A stretch of 64,000 nucleotides of DNA, taken from Syngnathus acus (lineage: Eukaryota > Chordata > Actinopteri > Syngnathiformes > Syngnathidae). Shown piece by piece: positions 38,601-50,945 of the stretch. Position numbers and translations under genes: made by a program. The first letter of the stretch is position 1, and each line of letters starts with the position of its first letter. The stretch covers positions 6,344,501 to 6,408,500 of the forward strand of contig NC_051101.1 of assembly GCF_901709675.1 (NCBI RefSeq). The letters run 5' to 3'. The notes beneath the pieces are model-generated. The model was not told the DNA's origin, ran no database searches, and saw nothing but the letters and a program-made list of their open reading frames with translations.

Positions 38601-41600
38601 TGGAGACTAAAATCTTCACATATCATGTTGTCTCTTACAAACATGCCAAAATTATTGTCAATGATTGCATTCCTGTTGTCCTCACCTTCAAATGGAAAAA
38701 CCTTTGAAGTCATGGCTTCCTTATCTCTTTTCCTAAAATAGAAAAAGGAACAACAACGAGTGACAGATGCAAAAGAGTGATAGCCTGGCTGAAACCTGCC
38801 ACTTCGTGTCTGGGTACCCTTTCAGCTCCAACTCCATTCAAGAAGAAGACGCAAAATAACACTCCTGTCACTGCATACAGAATATGCCTGAAAATAAGGG
38901 TTTGGATTTTGACCTTTGCGGCGCTATCGGCAGCCCAACTTCCAGGTGATTCCCCCGAGGCTCTCACCATTCAATGAAAATGTCACAACAGTATTCCTCC
39001 CATAAAAGACCCGTTCCCCTCATCATATCTTTAATCATGTCAGACCACAAACTCATTGAAAGCACTTCATTACTTTTTCATAGATGTTCTTCGACTCAAT
39101 TTAAACACCTTTTCACACCCACACATAGTATTTGCTCCTTAGGCCACCATTTATTTCACTATCTCACAGTTGCAGAGATAGTGACGAATGAGTGAAAGAA
39201 AGCCTGCTCTGCTTTGAATGCCAGAGCAAGCCTGCTCTGCTTTGAATGCCAGAGCGAGCCTTTACTCCATCAGTCAGGTTTTCCCTTACTCGGACGCATG
39301 AATCAATTTATTCCGGTCTGGTGATGCATCTGTACTCAAGTCACATCAGAGAGAATGGCGTCTGACTAGAATGGGTGTGGACTAAATGATGTTTTGTCGC
39401 TGCTGATCTTGTAAACCCTCCTCCAAGGACACTCATTCGTTCATTCAGACGGAACAATGGCAAAGGACCTATCAACACGAATGGTAAATGTCAGAATTGC
39501 CTTTTAGAAGTATTGCTCCTTTTATAGCACATGCCAAATACTAAAATTGAATTAGCCCAAAGCTCCTAATGTAATCAGAGGCAGTGCTGTAATGTCAAGA
39601 CGGCAAATACAAAAAGTCGTACGATTAAACGGTGCCATTTGGAGCATGAATGTAGAACGAGCTAAACTGCATGGCCACATTACGAGCCGCGCTTTCAGAC
39701 AAAGGTCAAAGTACAGTGAGAGATACTGTATCAGGATTAGTCAGTCTTTGGTAGCTGGACTCATCTTCCATGATGGTCAATCAGTGTTCAGTAAAATATT
39801 TACTGGCGTCCTTTTTTTATGGCTGTAGGTACCCTCACGCTATAGAATCACATAATAATAACTGCCCCATATCCATAATTACTATTGTCCAGGCAACTGG
39901 TAATCACAGCCTTGAGTAAATGTAAAAGACAGAAACACAGCCAATGACATTTCCAGAGTCGCAACAAAGCTGTTCATTACCGTAAGCAGTCTGTCATCTG
40001 TCAAGTCTGTAATGGATTGCAAAGCACTTACACAAATTTCATGCAGAAGAAATTATCCCGTTAAGACAGCCTCTGATCGGGGCCCAAACAGGTGAGTGCC
40101 AGTGGCATGGCATATCACAAGCCATAAATGTGCTCAATAAATGTTTTTAATTTTCAATTGTAATAAGTGTCAAGTGAAACAGACGACTCTGTGAACTTTA
40201 ATTAAAATGCAGTAATAATGTCACTGTCGCGAGGCATTTAGTAAGTCGTTATTTGTGCTGCAATTGACTATTCTACACTTTGTCTTTCTGCTAACCTTGT
40301 TGTGTGGCTGAAAATTATAATTTGATTGGTTTAACATGGTATCCACGTGGTGAATGCAAGTCTTTGCAATAGTCTTCATTATTGGGAGTCACAAAGAACA
40401 TAATGCATTATGCGGTTTTAAGCTAGACAATTAGGAGTGTTAATGTGATGTAATTGTTCAGTCTAATGTTCACACCTCTGGATAAGTTACATTCTTTAAT
40501 TAAGGTTTTTGAAATGTGGAAGGAAGCTGAACTACCCGTAGCAGCCCGAGGGAGGCAGTTAAAAGGCAGCAATGCAGGGAAATCTCCCCTAAAATATTTA
40601 TGTAAATAAAATGACAAACATACTGTATTATAGCTACCACATACTGTGGCTGGATAAAATAAAGAATCTTAATTGAAAATTAAAAAAAATAAAAAGTATG
40701 AACATACAACCACAGATAATAGGACCTACAACAAATGGCATATTACAATGATGCACACAATACAATTTTACTGTTTGTACTGTACCTCCCAAGAATGTCT
40801 AAGCTTGATTCACATAAAAATCTTACATCATACCTGTGTCCTTGTTTCAAACAATTTTCTTGTTGTTAAAGAGCACCACCGGGCTGGAGACATTTCTTCA
40901 GTCTGTTTTGGGGAACACAAACAGCACAGAATTTTTGATTGAGGACCGGAGTGAAACACGTCATTTGTGTGCACGCTAATGTGTTTTATTTGTCTGACAC
41001 AAGTGGATATCGGTCAACGTCATATTGAATTTTTGAAGAAAGAAAAAAAAAATTCAGCTCAAAAGTAACGTTCTGATACCTTCAAACCTAATTTAAGCGG
41101 AACAATTGTGACATTTATAGATTTTGGCTGATATGAAAAAATATTTTTATGCCAGCCCTAAATTGTTTTTACGTAATACTGGTTAGAGGTGGAAAAAAAA
41201 AAAGTTAAGGAACAAGTCCTCGAATAAAAGGCCACAGGTACATGGAATAAAAAGAGTTACGCTCCATCCGCCCCAGCACACATAGAGGCTCATTATGGAA
41301 AGAACCATACAACAGTTGCCTGCACAGCTTCCAGGCTTTTGTAAAGAATTATTGACTTCAAAATGGCACAGTCTGTCACAGTTGCACTGTGGCTATCGAC
41401 ATGCTATCCAGCACCAAGATAGATATCTGCCTATACTAACTTTAATGAGCTGCTTACATTTACACAGAAAAGCATTTCGGAGATTGATTGGTGCCTGCAT
41501 TCGGCTGTTTTTCAGCTACTCATTTTCAGCATGAGTCAACATATCTTGTCATCTAATACCTTCTCTAATCTCCCAAAAATCGAACCTAAATAAAACAGGC

Positions 41601-43180
41601 CCAGAAAATCACCACACATTGTCAGAGTGGAGAAATGTACATTTTGTAGTCTGCTTGCATATATACGTACATCCTTCATTCCTTCACATCTACTGTAAGG
41701 TTCTCTTTCTCTAGTTCAAATCAAACAAAATGTTTTATCGTTGTCTTGGTTTATTTCCATTCAAAAATTCCAAGAAAGAAAGAAAAAAGAAGGAATTTAA
41801 ATTATATTCCTATTATTGTTTTATATATGTTGTTTTATTTTTATTATTACTGTTATTATTATTATTACACTGGAAAAACATGAGCATGCTGATGCCAAAA
41901 TTAATAATGCAGCCTCTGGCAAATAACTGACTATAATGCATAACTGTGTGTCGGGATGTTCAAGCCAAGGACTTATGTATCTTCTGAATGTTACCCGACA
42001 CTTAATCAGCAACCTTTCTCCCCTCACCATTTTTCCTCATTCCGAGAGGAAACCACTGGGAGTGAGAGAAAGCATCTTGATTGTTTTTAATCAAAACAAT
42101 AGGCTCTCTCTCCAGGACCAGATGCCTCCAGCAGACCAACCGTATAATTGAGAAGAATTATATTGCCAGGTTGAGACGAGAGAGGGGCTTCTTTTCCATG
42201 CATATGCTTTAAGGATCATGGAATAGAAGCACGGAAGGAAAATTTTATGACGCAAATGACGACGCCTACTTATTGGCTGTTCTTGGTAGACACTTGTTTT
42301 TTGGGGGCAACAAACTTGATGTGCAGAGAATGGTATTGGGCATCTCTAAATGACCATGTTTTTTTCCATGCAAAATGCTTTAAAAGATTTAGAAGCAATG
42401 TAATCAGCAAAGAAAAAGGTGTCATTCAGTGTCACATGAACAGATACGATATAATACAAATAATATGCCGGAAAAGTGTCAAACGTTTTCATACTATATT
42501 ATTTCTAGGAGTGTGAAATTTATATGGAGTATAGAATTTATGGCACAAAATTTGCTCTTCATAGACAACAGTCCTATTTATATACACTGAATTAACATTC
42601 AATATACTACCTCACTATAATTTACACCTAGCAGCAGCAAGACCACATTATATGCAAATTATAATGATGTCCTATACTGTATCAAATATGACTTCATATT
42701 GATAATAATGTTTGGTTTTGATGTCAGAGGTTTTCATTTTACAATGATTCTCACATTATTATTGTGGTTGTACGTTGCCAAGGTGAAGAACTTCACCTCA
42801 GCATTCTAGGAGTACTCCCTAATGATTTTCCACTCTTTTGTGTTAAAAAAACTAAACAAAATGTCAATGGAATGCATAATGGGCAGTGTCGATCAAAACA
42901 TGGGCAATTATGCACATGGAGGATTTTCAGGGGAGCTGATTCATTATGGTTCTAAATTGAAACTAGGTAAGATATGCAAACACTAGACATCATATGGTGC
43001 ACTTACAATAATGAAAATAAATGGTCTTAATGTCACAAGTAATAACCCCCCCCGCCATATCCAGTCTAATATCCCATTTTGTATTATCTTGTTGCATGTT
43101 GAAGCGTTCCCTGCTTAATTTTGATGTACTTTTACGTAAATTGCCCAATTTGTAATATCTGGATAACATTCAAACAAGCA
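38601..43180. other. Intergenic, no gene found; one candidate regulatory stretch
   Basis: No coding exon is supported. A 28-bp unit is tandemly duplicated at 39200-39255. The segment at about 40010-40260 is rich in homeodomain-type TTTAATTAAAA and TTTTTAATTTTCAATTG motifs and looks like candidate conserved noncoding sequence, but conservation cannot be judged from one genome. Confidence 0.4.
39200..39255. repeat. 28-bp unit tandemly duplicated
   Basis: Two copies of AGCCTGCTCTGCTTTGAATG followed by CCAGAGC lie head to tail with a period of 28 bp. Confidence 0.9.
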
Positions 43181-43184
43181 CAAG

Positions 43185-43300
43185 GAGAATATGCAAACTC
43201 CACACAACTGGAATGCCGCAGCCGATATTTGAACCCGAACCTCAGAACGATGGTACAGACATGGTAACTACTAGTTTACTGTGCTGGCTACTGGGCTAGT
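43185..43300 (-). repeat. tRNA-derived SINE/L2-type fragment, minus orientation
   Basis: The plus-strand text AGGAGAATATGCAAACTCCA, CACACAACTGGAATGCCGCA and GATATTTGAACCCGAACCTC is the reverse of the common fish element that reads, on the minus strand, a decayed B-box (GGGTTCAAATATC) and then TGTGTGGAGTTTGCATATTC. Confidence 0.65.
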
Positions 43301-46300
43301 TGTTTGCTTATTATTATAATTAACTGCTGCTTCCATTATTGTTAAGAATAATGATCGGTTTGTATTTGTGTTGATTTAACGGCACTGCAAAAATACATAT
43401 GTACAAATAGAAATGTATAGATCTTCTATTTTAATTGGTAAATTATTAAATGTTTCTCCCTCCATCTCTTTCTGCTATTTTCTTTTTAAAGAATCCACCT
43501 TGAATTGAGTGTCCATTTGTTTCACAATTAGCTTTAAAATAACGACAAAAATAGTTCAATACAGCTTTGCAAGTGATGAAGATGCAAAGTACGCTAAAGG
43601 AGCTCTAAAAAAAACAAATTGTCACAGCCACAGGAGATTTTGAATGTCACATTAATTTCCCCATTTTTTATCTGTGATCATGCAGAGGCAGTAGTGGCAT
43701 TTATCTGCATCACTCCTTTGAGGATATTAATTTTAGAGACAATTCATTCCATCAAAACTCCAAATCCTTAATCATAAAAGGCCGCTTTTGCACAGTCGGT
43801 CAGAGCAATTGCATACTTGTGTCTTCGTAATATGCAAGAGGAGACATCATTGCAATGGTCATGGTTCCCAAGGAAACAGCTTCCACTCCCCAGAATTATG
43901 GGACTTTATTATTCATTTATTACTCTTTCTTAGACAAGAGGGGGGAAAAAAAAAGTTAATTTTCATAATCCCCTATTTTGCTGCATGGGCTGTAATGGAA
44001 GGGAAACCTTATAACATTTGTGGGAGCCAAAATAGATGAGACCAAAAAAAAAGGATAGGCGTTCTATATATCAGACTATATACAAATGATTAAAATCACA
44101 TTCCTCTGGATCCTTTTGATGAACCCTTAGCTGGTTTATTTCAAAATTAGAATGCGTCTACTCTCAGTAGGCAATGCACACTTGGATTTGGGCCACCCAA
44201 AATGATGCAAATACATTCAAAAGGAGTTGGAAGAAGACAGAGGACAATTCAGCTCATTAAAGTAAAAGTGTGAATGAAACAAGTCATATTTATAGAACAC
44301 AACAAATAGGTGTGTGTCAGTTTCTTAGGGTTAGAACCTGCTTTGACAGATCGGAATGAACAGATGGAAGAGGTGGCGACACAAAGCAAGGCGTTCAGCA
44401 TTTTCATTCTAAAAATGGTTCTCAACGAAAGAATCACGCAAAATTTCAATGCAGCCTCTCATGTTGACAGTGTTGCTATCTAAAGATATACATCTAGATA
44501 TGTTCAACAACTCAGGACAGAGCAACTTTTCGTCTTTTGATTTGAAACCCAACTGTCTTCCGTATGCAGTAAAAACAAAGGAATGGATCTTGGCGTTCCA
44601 ATACTTTTGAATGTGGTTGTAAGTACCTGAAGGGAAAGTTGTTGCTGCACTACAGGACGTCTTTCTTTACACAATAATATGTTAAAGTTACAATATGTCA
44701 TCGTTTTATTTCAAAATATTGCGGGAGAAATGGCTGGATTGTGTTAAACTTGCTTTTGCTCTACCGCAAATTAATTTTTTTTATCTAGTGAAGGTAGAGC
44801 ATTTTTTCATTTGGTCGATTGAGAGTCTTTACAGTATAATTTCTTTCATCAGTTTCTAATGGGTTTTGAAAATGTCAAAATGTTGTAAAATGGCTTGCAG
44901 TGAATGAGTTAAGACCTAAAGTGCCTTTGTCGAGAGCAGCTCCTTAGCATCAATAATGGATGACAAGTCAAGACAACTTTTGAGCCCATCTAGTGCTTGT
45001 ATAAACATTCCAAAATGGTCACTAAAAAGCCATTTATTTAGACGAGCATTCACGTAACACCTTATTTATGTTTAACTTTCATTATACAGCACAGTGCACA
45101 AGTGATAAGCAAGACGGATGAGTGGATGAACTTTAACCACATGAAGCACTTTGGGGGTCCTCTTGGTAAAAAGTGCTGCATCGTGAAAATGTCCTGAGAT
45201 TCTGTTGGGCCAAACCCAGTGGACTGGATCTCACGCACTGCCTCTTCTCCCCCCGTCGCTCAGTAGCAGGTGTTCCCAGCATCTGGATGCTTTCTCCTAT
45301 TAGCAGAAGAAGAGCCACAGCGTAGAAAAAAAAAAAGAAAGAGAGGACACTTTGCTAAAAGTGGCAATCTAGTGGAGAAATGACTTATTCATGTAACATA
45401 GAAATATGGATGATTGCAAGTTTTTACAACCCAGCAAGCTTTGTGCGATTAAAGTCAACCATCTGTGTGGATATTCAAGCCAAAAGAGAATTTGATTTAA
45501 TGTAAAATTCCTATTACAGACAAAATCACTCCGTTACGGAGCTCAGGTTGGCAGGACTCGGCTCTCCACCCACAGAGCTCTTTCATAATGTCTAAGAGTG
45601 AACTCATGGTCACACACATCTCAAATTTGGATGTGTCCAAGTGTTTGAAAGGAATAACAATGCACTCTGAGTGCTGCGCACAATGCCAAAAATCAGTGTG
45701 GAGTGGGTTACAGCACTTTTGATATTCGTCTGCACTGGCTAAAAAATACGATTTTTGTGCCCATCATTTTCACATTCTATAAAGAAATTTATTTAAATGA
45801 ATGTACAATCTTTCTCTGTATTGTGAAATATGGACAGTCTTGTGTTTTTTTGCCAACACTTATTTATTTATTTGAACACATTGATTTCCCAAGGTGCTTC
45901 TCAGCCAATTTCCTCTTGAAACTTGTTTTTTTTCCACATGGCTTCGCTCATGAAGATGAGACGATAGTGCTGGTAATTAGTTGTGAGATGTGCAAGAGGT
46001 TCAACAAGGACTTCTAGAGTGAGAGAGCATACTTGACAGCCGGACAAAGATAATGAACAGGTCCAAGATAAGAATCCTTGGCAGCAAGTATTCTGAACTC
46101 AGTGCTGCCACTGTGAAGAGGACACCTTTGGGTCTTGAACAGCCAGCCACATTATCGTTCACACTTATTTCATTCGTTCTTTTCCTTTAAAAGCAATGTA
46201 AACTCATAACACTTTAAACCTAAATACACTTCTATTGTTCAGTTCCAAAATAGAGCCAGAGAGAGCCAGAAAGAGAGAGAGATTTTAAAAAAGTAAATCA

Positions 46301-48461
46301 AATTCCATTAAATTACAAGCCATTATATGCAGTTGAATCTTTTGTGATAAATCTTCCAGAGAGAAAGCGTTGAAAAGATGGACAGAGGCAGTCGTGCTCA
46401 ACAGCAGCATTAATGAGCAGGCGGTTGCTCCCATAAACACACAAACCTGCCCACCCAGCCCACGGTGATTCTCTCATCTCCACCAACATCCACTCAATAC
46501 GAAACAACAGGATGGCCATGTTCACGACAAACGAGGTAACGACACATAACAGAAATTCAACCAGTGGTGGCCTTAAGTGTGTCAACAAGGAAAAGTGGCA
46601 TGTCGAATGGTGCTATGACTAAAGTCTATTTTGCCAAAACTAAACGATGAGTTGATAGTTTGTTGAAAATCAACAACCTCCAATGAGACGAGGTGCTCAA
46701 GAATTAGAACAGAACACAAAAATACTAAGCTGCAAGCTTAAAGCAAATGTGCATGAAAGAAATTTCACGTTCTGACTGTGCATCCGAGCTTAAATACACA
46801 GACACCAGGCCATGCAATCATGACAAAATAAAGGTGACAGCAAAAAGGAGGACAGCAGCTTAGCAAGTGACCCAAAATGCAGTCACCACCAGTCAACAAA
46901 ATGAGCAGAACCTTGTCACTCTTTTGTTACTCCCATCAACCTCCATTAAATTGGGCATTTGGCAAATAACAAGCACACTGTACCTATAACTGTGAACCCT
47001 TGGGGGAAAAAAAGATTCTTCAATCTGAACATTACCACATTGTCTCCAGCAATATATGTTGAAGTTAAATTACTGTATGAAAAACCAGATTGTGAAATGA
47101 CATTAGTGTGACCAGGGAGGATCATTAGGTAGACAATTGCTCAGATGAGGTGATTTCCCAAATGAGGAGCAGTTATGCTGTGTTCATGTATATTCAGTTT
47201 GAAGCAGCAGAGCGTGGATGCTCCAGTCATCTCTTTCCCACCAATCTAGCTCAGTCCTCTGGATTTCTCTGTCATCACTCGACACACCTCTTTGACACTC
47301 CGAGTCATGTTCCCAGGCTCGAGACATTGAGGTAAATCTCTACTGATTGCTGTATTGTGTTGTTTCTTGGTGCTTAGAGAGTTGCCAGGGGCTGTAGATC
47401 AGCTTTGTTCAAAAAGCTGTTTGTTCTGCAGGCCAGCGAATTGCACCGTCAGAAACCTTAACGTAATTTATTTCCACGGCCATTTAGCACAGGCTCCCCT
47501 AACAATGACTCACACAGGAGCAGAGGCACTGCGCTGCTAATGATGCTTAGCACAAATCAACACACAGCTGCATTAAAAATACACCTTCAGAGGAAAAACA
47601 ACAGTCGAAAGACTTAGCTTCACACAGGGATGCAATTCCACATTTAAAAATAATCATACGCTGTGAATGCGTTCATTAATATTCATCTATGTCAAGACAT
47701 TCAATTCTCAGTGAAATTATCAACAATTAAACAAGGTAGGAAAAAGATGAAAAATAATATGCAACATTTTAAATTTTTTTAATGCAAATGTAAAATTGCA
47801 TTACATTATTATGTAATGCTCAGTGTGATCACAGACTGGATAGATGTGTTTAAGACCAAGTGAATAGAGGAGATAGGAAACATGACAGTAGACAGTGAAG
47901 TAAAGAAGGAACACACGACACTATGTACGTCACTCTATGGACTCTATTTTCATGGCTGGCATCCATACAAAAATCCACCAAAAAATCTTAAAATAAAAAG
48001 AAACTAATTGCTATTCCAATACTGTATAGAAAGAGGAAGGAGAGTGGCAATACTGAATAAGACAAGAGCTCATCTGTATGTGTTCAGGGATTTAGTTGTG
48101 TGTTTATCTAATTCTCAACATCACTTTATCATCAATTGTGATTCGCTGACACCATGATGCCAGGATAATGAAGCCAGGGAGATGATTGCCAATTTGACAA
48201 TTAGGAATTGCAGAAAAGTACACAGTAGGTAGATAGGGTAAAATATAAAAATCATGTGGTGCAACACTTACACCTACTGGTAGAGAATTGAATTGCATCT
48301 TCACAAACTAACGTCAAATGTTTGCAAAAAGGATTACAAAAGTAGCAAAACAATTTCCCAAAACAATTTCATAACATTTGCTTATCTGCTGAATGCTGAC
48401 TTATGTCATGTCATTGTCATTTTCCTCTGAATCTAAATCTAAAAAAAAATATTATTATTAA

Positions 48462-48530
48462 ACAACGTATTTATTTATTTATCTATTTATTTATCTATCG
48501 ATTTATTTATTTATTTGCTTGTTTACTGGT
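48462..48530. repeat. (TTTA)n/(TCTA)n microsatellite
   Basis: Tetranucleotide run with interspersed TCTA and TCGA units. Confidence 0.9.
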
Positions 48531-49357
48531 ACTCATACTGTTCAATACGCACAAATACATACAGACACGCTTATGCACTTGTGTGTTTGAAGTGTTAATA
48601 GTACATAAAAAGAACCCACATATATATGTTTATATTTTTACATACTCATGTGAGTCTGTAATGTATTCCCTGCGATAAGCAGGGCTTTGACTGTCTTACA
48701 CATTAATTCACAATTGACTGGTTGACCCCATTAGAATAGGTCACCCACACAGGTGTCAACATAGCAAACAAACTCTGAGACAGAGAATGTCTTCTTTTCA
48801 CCGCACAAATGAGGACAATGAGTTTGAGTCTTGCACTTTCTATTTGCTTCTAGATTGTCCAGATAAGCCTTGAGGTTCACTGCTTCAGTCTTTCTTGGCC
48901 TGTTGTTGCTGGCATTGTTGCCCTCTGTATTTCTTCCTTCCAACCAATTATCTGTGCCTCCTGAATTTTTACATGTTCAAATTTGTTGTTTATTGAAACA
49001 CTTTATGTCAGACCAATACCAATTATAGTAATCACTCTTTGAGTTCTCACCAATACTGAGTACTAATATCACTAGTCTTTTGAAATCTAAAATTTCATTG
49101 AAAACAAAGACCTTTGTGTCTGATAGATGATTTGCCATTGTTTCAGACAGCCAAGGTATAGCGCCAACGAGTGCCAGGAGAACTCACTGTATGTCGGACT
49201 TTGAATGTCATAGTGGCCCCTGCATTTATTATGATTACTAAATTACAAGCTCACGTCAAAATAATAACTTTGTCAGGACAAAGTCAGCAATTTTATATTT
49301 AAATTGTGTCAGCTCGACCATATCTTATTTCTTTCAGAGCTCCTTACTGTCGTGTCC

Positions 49358-49398
49358 TTTTCTTTCTTTCTTTCTTTCTTTCCTTCTTTCTTTGTTTC
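49358..49398. repeat. (TTTC)n microsatellite
   Basis: Pyrimidine tetranucleotide run, slightly interrupted at its right end. Confidence 0.9.
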
Positions 49399-50784
49399 TC
49401 CCACACAGTCTTGAGGCCAAGCACATTAAATGAAAGACAGGTTCCATCAACACCTGCGCTACAAGAAGCCCCCTGCGGTCTCATTCGAGACCATTCTCTC
49501 CCCGGGGCAATTGGATTTTCACTCAGAAAGAAGGTTCTGGCGACAGCTGTTTGACGTTGCTCTTGAAGCGAAGACTGCTGCTGCTGTCTTTCGGAAAAAA
49601 CATTTAAAGGACATTAGGCGGCTTGGATCTGACTTCAAATGGAAACTCATTGAGGGTGCGAAAGGGTCTGACTGTGCAGCAGCTTGAACAATTAGCTATT
49701 GCTGAGTGTCTGGTTCTATTTAAGAGGAGCAGACAGTGAAAGGCTGTTAAGAAACAAGGATCTCCCCTGTAAACACAATATGTGCAAGGAGAGGGGGCGG
49801 GAATGTGAGCTGAGTTTGATATTGTCTGTTTGATATTGACATGTCAAATGTGACAAATATGTGGGATTAAGTTTGGGGTTAAATTAAGAACAGAGAGTTT
49901 TTTTTGGGGGGGGTGCATATCTCCTTACAACTGAAATTGTTTTGGTCTGATCTGACTGATATGTGAGGCAATAATCTCTGAAGAGATGGGAAGAAGTGGT
50001 CCCACAAAAGTGGAGTCAAAGCCGTGTGCGGCCGGCTTGATGAGATTCATAAAGTCGACTTTTTTTTCACCTTCCCTTCAGGGAGGAGAGAGCCGACCTG
50101 ATGATGTCATCAACACGGTCACGTTAACCACGAGTGAGTTACAGGAAGCTTGAGCAATCCATCAAAAGTACAAAAGTCATTATTGTAATTCTTTAGGGGC
50201 TGAAGGCTACACTGAGCGTGCATTCATCCCTCATTAAAAAAGAGAAGGTTTCTCCACAGGCTAATGATAGAGACGTGTGTGCGGAGGAGCAAAAGTGAAA
50301 TCATGCATGCATCACTGTGCATGTCATGATTGTGTGTTTAAGTGTGAGAGAGATCGAGCGGGAGATTCGCCTCATTACATTTGCTACCAATCGGACTCCC
50401 CTCGTGTTGGGCTCAGTGCTACAGGTCGGGGGTCCTTACCGGAATGCTGTCTGAACAGAAGCCTGAAATGTTATTAAGAAACTGTGGAAGGAAGAGAAAG
50501 CGTATGCCATATTTCTTTCCTCGCAAGCTCACATTAAACATCAGTAATTAGCTTTAATTCTTTGCAGATTTCTTGTGAATTGAAGCCACAGTGATGGAAC
50601 TCTGATAGGTTTGGCACTTATACGACATTGTAATGGTTTCTCATCACTGCTCTCTGTGGGTTATAATTTCAACTGACCTTCATAATTGCTGGAATTATTG
50701 CCTTTCGAGTTAGACTTCGTTGACCACAAAGGATTTTAAGATAAGTATTAAAACATATGGTTATATTAACAGTTTTTTTCTTTT

Positions 50785-50945
50785 TTATAGGAGTAAGCAT
50801 GTCTGCCTCAGAGTCGAGAGGTTCAATGTTCCAATTGCAGTTCAGGACTTCCTGTGTGGAGTTTCTGTCACTTAGTCCGGTTTCCTCCTACATTCCACAA
50901 TTATGCGTTAGGTTAACTGACGATTAGTCTAATTGTCCACTTGTG
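50785..50945 (+). repeat. SINE/L2-type fragment
   Basis: It reads, in diverged form, the tRNA-like head (GTAAGCATGTCTGCCTCAGA, then GAGAGGTTCAATGTTCC) followed by CCTGTGTGGAGTTTCTGTCA, GTCCGGTTTCCTCCTACATT and GTTAGGTTAACTGACGATTA. This order is typical of fish tRNA-derived SINEs with an L2-like tail. Confidence 0.65.

Larger units (their letters stand above)
43301..50780. other. Intergenic, no gene found
   Basis: Only microsatellites are certain: a TTTA/TCTA run at 48462-48530 and a (TTTC)n at 49358-49398. Candidate regulatory-looking sequence lies at 43660-43930. An 85-codon frame at 49430-49687 is GC-richer than its surroundings and basic, but unrecognised. Confidence 0.4.
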
